Under the pieces are notes generated by a model. It saw only the letters and a program-made list of their open reading frames with translations, was not told where the DNA came from and ran no database searches. A stretch of DNA of 64,000 nt from an uncultured Lachnospiraceae bacterium (GTDB lineage: Bacteria; Bacillota; Clostridia; Lachnospirales; Lachnospiraceae): the NCBI GenBank assembly GCA_947644545.1, contig CANRZW010000013.1, positions 22,707 to 86,706 on the forward strand, read 5' to 3'. The position numbers were made by a program, and so were the translations under genes. Below, piece by piece: positions 56,454 through 64,000 of this stretch (position 1 is its first letter; each line of letters begins with the position of its first letter).

Positions 56454-57647
56454 TCAGATATCCAGTCCGCTCACTTCACGGTTATTGTATTTGTCAAGGA
56501 TCTGATGGATCTTGTCCGTAGGGGTATAGATATTGGACATGGATGCATCGTGATTCATAAAGTCGATGATGGAAGCCAGGAATTTGCTCATATCAGCTTC
56601 CAGGTAATAAGGCTTCTCCCGCAGCAGAGGCGGCTGGTAACACAGATTGGTGGTGATGATCCGGTCGAAATAGCATTTCTCATAGGCTTCGTCAAAAGCA
56701 GCCAGGCCGTCTGTAAAAAGACCGAAGGTGCAGCAGATAAAGACGCGCTTGGCGTTCATTTTCTTCAGTTGTCTGGCCGTATCGATCATGCTGCCGCCCG
56801 AGGAGATCATATCATCTATGATGATGGCGTCCTTGCCGTCGATATTGTCCCCCAGAAATTCATGCGCTACGATGGGATTCTTGCCGTTTACGATGGTGGA
56901 GTAATCCCGTCTCTTATAAAACATACCGGTGTCCACGCCAAGCACATTGGCGAAATAGATGCCGCGGTCGAGAGCACCCTCATCCGGGCAGATAACGATA
57001 GTATGTTCCTTATCGATGATCAGGTCCCTTTCCGTGCGCAACAGCGCCTGGATAAACTGATAGGGCGGTGTGAAATTGTCGAAGCCCTTGATGGGAACGG
57101 AGTTTTGTACCCGGGGATCGTGAGCGTCAAAGGTGATAAAATTGGAGACGCCCATATCCATGATCTCCTTGATGGCGTAAGCGCAGTCCAAAGACTCCCG
57201 GCCGCTCCTTTTGTGCTGTCTGCCCTCATATAAGAAGGGCATGATCACCGTCAGGCGGTGTGCCTTGCCGTTGATGGCGGCGATAATCCTTTTCAGATCC
57301 TGGTAGTGATCGTCGGGGGACATGTGATTGGTGTAACCGTTCATCTGATAAGTGATGCTGTGATTGCACACATCCATAAGGATGAAAACGTCCTTGCCCC
57401 GGACGGAAGTATTGAGAATGCCCTTGGATTCTCCGGTGCCGAAGCGGGGACATTCTACTTCTATGAGATAATCGTCTTCCATATAGCCATGGAAGGCAGG
57501 GTCCTTCTTGAAGGTATTGTCTAAACTTCTGCGGTATTCTACAAGATGCTGGTTGACCTTGTGTGCCAGCGGCAGAGCGGATTTGGTAGTGAGCAATTTG
57601 ACAGGCGCTACCGGCATGGCGCTTTGTAGTTGTTCTGTGTTCGGCAT
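56454..57647 (-). CDS. prs: Ribose-phosphate pyrophosphokinase
   Basis: PFLYEGRQHKRSGRESLDCAYAIKEI; DDMISSGGSMIDTARQLK. Confidence 0.9.
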   Translation of the reverse strand: MPNTEQLQSAMPVAPVKLLTTKSALPLAHKVNQHLVEYRRSLDNTFKKDPAFHGYMEDDYLIEVECPRFGTGESKGILNTSVRGKDVFILMDVCNHSITYQMNGYTNHMSPDDHYQDLKRIIAAINGKAHRLTVIMPFLYEGRQHKRSGRESLDCAYAIKEIMDMGVSNFITFDAHDPRVQNSVPIKGFDNFTPPYQFIQALLRTERDLIIDKEHTIVICPDEGALDRGIYFANVLGVDTGMFYKRRDYSTIVNGKNPIVAHEFLGDNIDGKDAIIIDDMISSGGSMIDTARQLKKMNAKRVFICCTFGLFTDGLAAFDEAYEKCYFDRIITTNLCYQPPLLREKPYYLEADMSKFLASIIDFMNHDASMSNIYTPTDKIHQILDKYNNREVSGLDI

Positions 57648-57804
57648 GATGACCTCCTGTATCTTCCGGTAAAAATGGATTTGCAGATCCGGAAGGGTTT
57701 TTATAACGTAAAATAGCCATGTACTGACAATTATTTTATATCATTATGCTAGTGACACGTCAAGGAAATTCTAGTAAAATAAGAGAAGTTAAGAGGAGAG
57801 AAGA

Positions 57805-59136
57805 ATGCATAAAACAAAACATGTAATCCGTAGGATTAAAGAGGGTTCCATCGCAGAGGAGCTGGGGATGGAACCGGGAGACGAATTGCTTGAGATAGGC
57901 GGGCAGGAGATTACGGATATTTTTGATTATCAGTATCTGATGCAGGATGAATATATCGAGGTGTTGATCCGCAGAAGAGACGGTGAGGAATGGCTCTTAG
58001 AGATTAATAAGGAATACGACGAGGATCTGGGGATTGAGTTTGAGAATGGATTGATGGACGATTATCGTTCCTGCCATAATAAATGTATCTTCTGCTTTAT
58101 CGATCAGATGCCGGAGGGGATGCGCGAGACGCTGTACTTTAAGGACGACGATTCCAGGCTTTCTTTTCTGCAGGGCAATTATGTGACGCTGACGAATATG
58201 TCGGACGAGGATGTGGAGCGGATCATCCGCTATCATCTGTCGCCGATCAATATCTCTTTTCAGACTACCAATCCGGAACTGCGGTGTATGATGTTAAATA
58301 ACCGGTTTGCCGGGCAGGCGCTTTTGCAGGTGCGTAAGCTGTATGAGGCGGGTATCACCATGAACGGACAGATTGTTCTGTGTAAGGGAGTCAACGACGG
58401 GGCGGAGCTGGAGCGGAGTATCGCGGATCTGACGGCGTATCTTCCTCATCTGGAGAGTGTGTCGGTGGTGCCGGTAGGCTTGTCAAAATACCGGGACGGA
58501 TTGTATCCGCTGGAGCCTTTTACAGGAGAGGATGCACGGGAAGTGCTGCAGTGCATTCACAGATGGCAGGAGAAACTGTATCCGGAGTATGGCCTGCACT
58601 TCGTACATGCCTCCGACGAGTGGTATGTGCTGGCGGGAGAGCCGCTGCCGGAGGAAGAACGCTACGACGGGTATCTGCAGCTGGAGAACGGCGTGGGGAT
58701 GCTGCGGCTGTTGCTGACGGAGTTCGCGGAGGCCATGGAAGCGCTGGCGGGGCAGGAACAGGTGCGTCGTGATGACTGCTGTTGCGAGTTGTCGGTAGTG
58801 ACGGGAAAGCTGGCCTATCCTTTTCTGAAAGATATGGTTCGACAGCTGGAAGAGCGGTTTCCGGCGTTGCGGATTCATGTGTACGCCATCACCAATGAGT
58901 TCTTTGGTGAGCGGATCACGGTTTCCGGCCTGCTGACAGGACAGGATATCATCCGTCAGCTGCAGGGCAGGGAGTTGGGAGAACGTATTTTGCTGCCGCA
59001 GAATGTGCTGCGCAGCGGGGAGGACTATTTCCTGGATGACGTCACGATAGCAGACATGGAAAAAGCTTTACAAGTTAAGGTAGATATTGTAAAATCAAGC
59101 GGGCATGATTTTGTACAGGCAGTGTTGGGCCGTTGA
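57805..59136 (+). CDS. DUF512/PDZ-like radical SAM FeS protein
   Basis: N-terminal PDZ-like; CHNKCIFCFIDQMPEGMRETLYFKDDDSRLSFLQGNYVTLTN. Confidence 0.92.
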   Translation: MHKTKHVIRRIKEGSIAEELGMEPGDELLEIGGQEITDIFDYQYLMQDEYIEVLIRRRDGEEWLLEINKEYDEDLGIEFENGLMDDYRSCHNKCIFCFIDQMPEGMRETLYFKDDDSRLSFLQGNYVTLTNMSDEDVERIIRYHLSPINISFQTTNPELRCMMLNNRFAGQALLQVRKLYEAGITMNGQIVLCKGVNDGAELERSIADLTAYLPHLESVSVVPVGLSKYRDGLYPLEPFTGEDAREVLQCIHRWQEKLYPEYGLHFVHASDEWYVLAGEPLPEEERYDGYLQLENGVGMLRLLLTEFAEAMEALAGQEQVRRDDCCCELSVVTGKLAYPFLKDMVRQLEERFPALRIHVYAITNEFFGERITVSGLLTGQDIIRQLQGRELGERILLPQNVLRSGEDYFLDDVTIADMEKALQVKVDIVKSSGHDFVQAVLGR

Positions 59137-59148
59137 AAGCCCTTATGT

Positions 59149-59250
59149 TATAGTAAACGAAAGTTCTAATGTCGTTTATTATAGGTAAATTGGATGTTAC
59201 GAGTTCGCGAAGCGAATCTCGCAAAGTAAATTTGTAAGGCAAATTTACTT
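59149..59250 (+). repeat. Cluster of three palindromic hairpins upstream of der
   Basis: TATAgTAAACGA..TCGTTTAtTATA; GAGttCGCgaaGCGaatCTC; AAGTAAATTTGtaaggCAAATTTACTT. Confidence 0.7.
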
Positions 59251-59257
59251 TTGGGAA

Positions 59258-60610
59258 ATGGAGCGTGTTATAATGAGTAAGAAGAGGACCAAACCGATCG
59301 TGGCCATCGTGGGAAGGCCCAATGTGGGGAAATCCACGCTGTTCAATGCATTGGCTGGTGAGAATATATCCATCGTCAAGGATACGCCGGGGATCACGAG
59401 GGATCGGATCTATGCGGATGTCTCCTGGCTGGACATGAATTTTACGCTGATCGATACGGGTGGTATCGAGCCGGAGAGTAAGGACATTATTCTCTCTCAG
59501 ATGCGGGAACAGGCGCAGATCGCCATTGACACGGCGGATGTGATTATTTTCCTGGTGGATGTCAGACAGGGACTGGTGGACGCGGATTCCAAGGTGGCGG
59601 ATATGCTGCGCCGGTCGCAGAAACCGGTGGTGCTGGCGGTCAATAAGGTAGATGATTTCAAGAAGTATATGACGGATGTCTATGAGTTTTATAATTTGGG
59701 CATCGGTGAGCCTTTCGCCATCTCTTCGGTGAACAAGCTGGGGTTCGGTGAGTTATTGGACGAGGCGACGTCCTATTTCGATAAGGCTGCGGCTGCGGAG
59801 GAAGAGGATGAACGCACGAAGGTGGCTATCGTCGGTAAGCCGAATGTGGGCAAGTCGTCAATTATCAACAGACTGATCGGGGAGAACCGGGTGATCGTAT
59901 CCGATGTGGCGGGGACTACCAGGGACGCCATTGATACGGAGATTACTCATAATAAGAAGGAATATGTGTTCATTGATACGGCGGGGCTGCGCAGGAAGAA
60001 TAAGATCAAGGAAGAGCTGGAGCGTTATATGATCATCCGCACGGTGGCGGCCGTGGAACGGGCCGATATTGTGGTGCTGGTGATTGATGCCACGGAGGGC
60101 GTGACGGAGCAGGATGCTAAGATCGCGGGGATTGCCCATGACCGCGGCAAAGCCATCATCATAGCGGTCAATAAGTGGGACGCCATCGAGAAGGACAACA
60201 AGACGGTCAATGAATTTACCCAGAAGGTGCGGCAGGTACTTTCGTTCATGACCTATGCGGAGCTTATTTTTATCTCGGCAGTCACCGGGCAGCGTTTGGG
60301 GAAGCTGTTTGACCTGATCGATGCGGTCAGTGAGAATCATTCCATGCGGGTGGCGACGGGTGTGCTCAACGAGATCATGACTGAGGCTGTGGCCTTGCAG
60401 CAGCCGCCGTCCGATAAGGGCAGGCGTCTTCGCCTGTATTACATTACGCAGGTTTCGGTCAAACCGCCTACTTTTGTCATCTTTGTAAACGATAAGGAAC
60501 TGATGCATTTTTCCTATACGAGATATCTGGAAAATCAAATCAGAGAGACCTTTGGATTCATGGGAACGCCGCTTAAATTTATCATTCGCGAAAGAAAGGA
60601 AAACAAGTAA
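59258..60610 (+). CDS. der: GTPase Der (EngA), double G domain; start may be 59273
   Basis: GRPNVGKSTLFNALAG and GKPNVGKSSIINRLIGE. Confidence 0.96.
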   Translation: MERVIMSKKRTKPIVAIVGRPNVGKSTLFNALAGENISIVKDTPGITRDRIYADVSWLDMNFTLIDTGGIEPESKDIILSQMREQAQIAIDTADVIIFLVDVRQGLVDADSKVADMLRRSQKPVVLAVNKVDDFKKYMTDVYEFYNLGIGEPFAISSVNKLGFGELLDEATSYFDKAAAAEEEDERTKVAIVGKPNVGKSSIINRLIGENRVIVSDVAGTTRDAIDTEITHNKKEYVFIDTAGLRRKNKIKEELERYMIIRTVAAVERADIVVLVIDATEGVTEQDAKIAGIAHDRGKAIIIAVNKWDAIEKDNKTVNEFTQKVRQVLSFMTYAELIFISAVTGQRLGKLFDLIDAVSENHSMRVATGVLNEIMTEAVALQQPPSDKGRRLRLYYITQVSVKPPTFVIFVNDKELMHFSYTRYLENQIRETFGFMGTPLKFIIRERKENK

Positions 60611-60612
60611 AA

Positions 60613-61263
60613 GTGGAACGAGCTATATGTTTGGTGATCGGATATGTATTTGGATTGTTTCAGACGGCTTATCTCTATGGGAAGCTGCACGGCATTGACA
60701 TCAGGAATTACGGAAGCGGCAATGCGGGTACGACGAACACGCTGCGGACGCTGGGAACGAAGGCGGGTTTGATCGTCCTGCTGGGGGATATCATGAAGTG
60801 TATTCTGGCCATCGTGCTGACGAACCTGCTCTTTCAAAATTCCCATCCGGACGAAATATACCTGTTGAAGATTTATGCTGCGGCGGGCGCTATTCTGGGA
60901 CATAATTTTCCCTTTTATCTGCATTTCAAGGGGGGAAAAGGAATTGCGGCGACAGCAGGCATGATTCTTTCTTTTCATCCCTGGCTGATCCCCATGGGCG
61001 TGATTTTGTTCTTCGGCACCTTTTTTACGACGCATTATGTGTCGCTGGGGTCGCTGCTTGTCTATGCGGGATTTATGATCGAGCTGGTGGTTCTGGGACA
61101 GATGGGGATCTTCGGCATGTCGCAGGAAGCCCTGATCGAGATGTATGTTATCGCCGGATTTTTGACGGTCATGGCGTATTATAAGCATAAGGATAATATT
61201 AAGAGACTGCTTGGCGGGACGGAGCGCAAGACGTATCTGACCCATAAAAATAAGGTAGATTGA
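60613..61263 (+). CDS. plsY: Glycerol-3-phosphate acyltransferase PlsY
   Basis: GSGNAGTTNTLRTLG; GHNFPFYLHFKGGKGIAATAG. Confidence 0.94.
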   Translation: MERAICLVIGYVFGLFQTAYLYGKLHGIDIRNYGSGNAGTTNTLRTLGTKAGLIVLLGDIMKCILAIVLTNLLFQNSHPDEIYLLKIYAAAGAILGHNFPFYLHFKGGKGIAATAGMILSFHPWLIPMGVILFFGTFFTTHYVSLGSLLVYAGFMIELVVLGQMGIFGMSQEALIEMYVIAGFLTVMAYYKHKDNIKRLLGGTERKTYLTHKNKVD

Positions 61264-61333
61264 TCCGACAGTCAGGGTGCGGATGGCAAGGATATGGAAA
61301 AGAAGTTGTGGGCATTTCGGAATGGAGGAGAAA

Positions 61334-62341
61334 ATGGCTGATATCAGTATCATAGGGGCAGGAAGCTGGGGGATTGCGCTGGCGGTGCTTTTGCATAAGA
61401 ACGGACATCATGTGACGGTCTGGTCCGTCATCGAGGCGGAGATCCGGATGCTGCAGAAAGAGCGTGAACATAAAGACAAGCTGCCTGGGGTGAAGCTGCC
61501 GGAGGACATGGTCTTTACGACGGATTTAGAGCAGGCGGTGAAGGGAGCGGAGGTGCTGGTGCTGGCAGTGCCGTCGCCCTATACGAGAAGCACTTCCCAC
61601 AGCATGGCGTCTCTGGTAAAAGAGGGACAGGTGATCGTCAATGTGGCGAAGGGCATCGAGGAGAAAACACTGCTCACCCTTTCCCAGATCATAGAAGAAG
61701 AGATTCCGCAGGCCAATGTGGCGGTGCTTTCCGGGCCTTCCCATGCGGAGGAAGTGGGAAGAGGGATTCCCACCACGATTGTTGTGGGAGCAAAAGACAA
61801 GGAGACGGCGGAATATCTGCAGAATATCTTTATGAATGAAGTGTTCCGTGTCTATATCAGCCCGGACGTGCTGGGGATTGAGCTGGGGGCGGCTTTGAAA
61901 AATGTGGTGGCTCTGGCGGCGGGTATCGCCGACGGCCTGGGTTACGGGGATAACACGAAGGCGGCGCTGATCACCAGAGGCATTACCGAGATCGCCAGAC
62001 TGGGCGTGGCCATGGGAGGCAGGTTCGAGACTTTCTGCGGACTGACGGGGATCGGAGACCTGATCGTGACCTGCGCCTCCATGCACTCACGCAACAGGCG
62101 GGCCGGTATCCTGATCGGACAGGGCTACACGATGAAGCAGGCCATGGATGAGGTGAAGATGGTGGTGGAAGGCGTGTATTCCGCCAAGGCGGCCATGGGT
62201 CTGGCGAAAAAGTTTGACGTACAGCTGCCTATTATCGAGCAGGTCAACGCGGTGCTGTTCGAGGGACAGCTGGCGGACGAGGCTGTAAAAAATTTAATGC
62301 TGCGGGATAAGAAGATCGAGAATCCGCTGCTGCCCTGGTAA
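61334..62341 (+). CDS. gpsA: Glycerol-3-phosphate dehydrogenase [NAD(P)+]
   Basis: ISIIGAGSWGIALAVLLHKNGHHVTVW. Confidence 0.95.
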   Translation: MADISIIGAGSWGIALAVLLHKNGHHVTVWSVIEAEIRMLQKEREHKDKLPGVKLPEDMVFTTDLEQAVKGAEVLVLAVPSPYTRSTSHSMASLVKEGQVIVNVAKGIEEKTLLTLSQIIEEEIPQANVAVLSGPSHAEEVGRGIPTTIVVGAKDKETAEYLQNIFMNEVFRVYISPDVLGIELGAALKNVVALAAGIADGLGYGDNTKAALITRGITEIARLGVAMGGRFETFCGLTGIGDLIVTCASMHSRNRRAGILIGQGYTMKQAMDEVKMVVEGVYSAKAAMGLAKKFDVQLPIIEQVNAVLFEGQLADEAVKNLMLRDKKIENPLLPW

Positions 62342-62360
62342 AGGGCCGGCAGCGGATTTT
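62321..62360 (+). terminator. Terminator-like hairpin overlapping the gpsA stop codon
   Basis: AATCCGCTGCtGCCCtggtaaaGGGCcgGCAGCGGATTTT. Confidence 0.6.
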
Positions 62361-62401
62361 GGCTTTTTAAAATGAGAATTTAACTTTTACTGGACCGCTT
62401 T

Positions 62402-63904
62402 GTGAAACCTGTTTCCGGGTGGAAGAGGCGGGAATGTTATCAGCATCTGCGGGCGTATATCTATGGCGATCTGCAGGACAGGGTGTATATTTTGTACGGT
62501 CTGCGAAGGACCGGGAAGACAACGCTGATCCGTCAGCTGATCTCTGAAATGGATACTGCGATGAGACAGCAGACGGTTTTTATCCAGATACAGGATAACA
62601 GGACGCTGGATGATGTGAATCAGGATTTAAAGTATCTGGAGAAGAGCGGTTACCGGTATGTATTTATGGATGAAGTGACGCTTCTGAATGATTTCATTGA
62701 GGGAGCGGCTTTGTTTTCCGATGTGTTTGCGGCGAGCGGCATGAAGATCGTTTTGTCGGGAACGGATTCTCTTGGCTTTCTGTTTACGGAAGATGAAGAA
62801 TTGTATGACAGATGTATCATGTCTCATACCACTTTTATTCCTTATCGTGAGTTTGAGCGGGTACTTGGCATTGAAGGGATTGATGATTACATTTATTACG
62901 GCGGCACTATGAGTATGGGAGGAAAGCATTATAATGACAGCTCCCGGATTTTTGCCACGAAAAAAAGCACGGATGAATATGTAGACAGCGCGATCGCACG
63001 TAACATTCAGCATTCTCTGAAAAATTATCAATATGGGGATCATTTTCGTTCTTTGAGAGAGTTGTATGAGAAAAATGAACTGACAAACGCGGTCAATCGG
63101 ATCGTAGAGGATATCAACCATCGGTTCACACTGGAAGTTCTGACAAGGGATTTCCGGTCGGGGGATCTGAAGATTTCCGCGAAGAACCTGCGCAAGGACC
63201 GGGAAAAGCCTACGGATATTCTCGACCGCATTGATATCGAAAAGGTAAATGAGACGCTGAAAGAGCTGTTGGAGATCAAAAACAGGGAAGAGCAGTCCGT
63301 GAAAATTCGGGACGTGCATCGCTTTGAGATCAAAGAGTATCTGGATCTTCTGGATCTTACGGTTGAAATTGAGAACAGATGGATGTCCGATCATAACCGG
63401 AAGGAAACAAGGACCGTATTTTCACAGCCAGGTATGCGGTATTCGCAGGCGGAGGCGCTGATCAGATCACTGATGCAGGATGAAAAGTTCAGAGATATGT
63501 CCCTTGAAGAGAGAAAACGCGTGACAGACCGTATCCTGGATGAAATCAAAGGCAGGATGATGGAGGATATTGTGCTGCTTGAAACAAAGCAGGCGAAAAA
63601 CAACTGTGAAGTGTTCAGGCTGCAGTTTGCAGTGGGTGAGTTTGATATGGTAATTTTTGACCCGGAAAAAGGCAGCTGTGAGATTTACGAGATCAAACAC
63701 AGCACGGAAGCGGTCAGAGAGCAGTGCAGACATTTGCTGGATGAGGCAAAATGCAGGGATACAGAGTTCCGATACGGGCCGATCACCGGAAAATATGTGA
63801 TCTACAGAGGCCAGACGACAAAACCAGAAGATATGGCCGAGAACAGGGGAGGGAATGTGACTTATCTGAACGTGGAAGAATATTTGAGAGGTCTCAGACA
63901 GTGA
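62402..63904 (+). CDS. AAA family ATPase (AAA_14/DUF4143-like); GTG start
   Basis: YGLRRTGKTTLIRQLISEM; YVFMDEVTLLNDF; C-terminal nuclease-like segment FDMVIFDPEKGSCEIYEIKHS. Confidence 0.75.
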   Translation: MKPVSGWKRRECYQHLRAYIYGDLQDRVYILYGLRRTGKTTLIRQLISEMDTAMRQQTVFIQIQDNRTLDDVNQDLKYLEKSGYRYVFMDEVTLLNDFIEGAALFSDVFAASGMKIVLSGTDSLGFLFTEDEELYDRCIMSHTTFIPYREFERVLGIEGIDDYIYYGGTMSMGGKHYNDSSRIFATKKSTDEYVDSAIARNIQHSLKNYQYGDHFRSLRELYEKNELTNAVNRIVEDINHRFTLEVLTRDFRSGDLKISAKNLRKDREKPTDILDRIDIEKVNETLKELLEIKNREEQSVKIRDVHRFEIKEYLDLLDLTVEIENRWMSDHNRKETRTVFSQPGMRYSQAEALIRSLMQDEKFRDMSLEERKRVTDRILDEIKGRMMEDIVLLETKQAKNNCEVFRLQFAVGEFDMVIFDPEKGSCEIYEIKHSTEAVREQCRHLLDEAKCRDTEFRYGPITGKYVIYRGQTTKPEDMAENRGGNVTYLNVEEYLRGLRQ

Positions 63905-64000
63905 CAGAATAGAAAAATTATTTTGACAGTACAGAGACTGCACAGTTTTTGTATCTTTTTGCCTTCTGCGTACTCTAATATACAAAAGGCAGGTGATCGC

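Noticed and set aside
1-64000. tRNA, rRNA, tmRNA and CRISPR arrays
   Set aside because: None recognised by eye; a tRNAscan/Infernal/CRISPR search would be needed to exclude them formally.

Overview
Low-to-mid GC Firmicute chromosome, most likely Lachnospiraceae/Clostridia judging from gene order and protein style. The backbone is a recognisable translation, division and phospholipid block: pta, yceD-rpmF-plsX-acpP-rnc-smc-ftsY, then ylxM-ffh-rpsP-KH-rimM-trmD-rplS, lepB-rbgA-lepB-rnhB-ylqG-ylqH-yraN, and DUF512-der-plsY-gpsA. It also carries a two-gene SufC/SufB (SMS-like) unit, a sugar two-component/ABC locus with three tandem substrate-binding proteins, and an accessory region at about 18.7-31.95 kb inserted between ftsY and ylxM. 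The accessory region contains an ~8.9 kb phage-derived integrative element: XRE repressor, xis-like gene with an A7 frameshift, DnaD-like replisome organizer, helicase loader, resolvase and tyrosine integrase, with no structural genes. It is bounded by an imperfect 30-bp direct repeat (27/30 identical by eye) that overlaps the -35 box of the ylxM-ffh promoter. The most interesting signal is a small cassette present three times (about 20139-20392, 22467-22955, 28069-28560). Each copy has a good sigma-A-like promoter, a leader that can sequester its own Shine-Dalgarno, and a 31-aa single-TM holin-like peptide (M[M/Y][I/V]TYSDL.Q.G.FI.AL.GLC...FKGKRK). Each also has a convergent antisense promoter with a 17-bp spacer. 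This is a candidate type I toxin-antitoxin module that appears to have been copied as a unit. All coordinates and alignments were read by eye; no database search was run.
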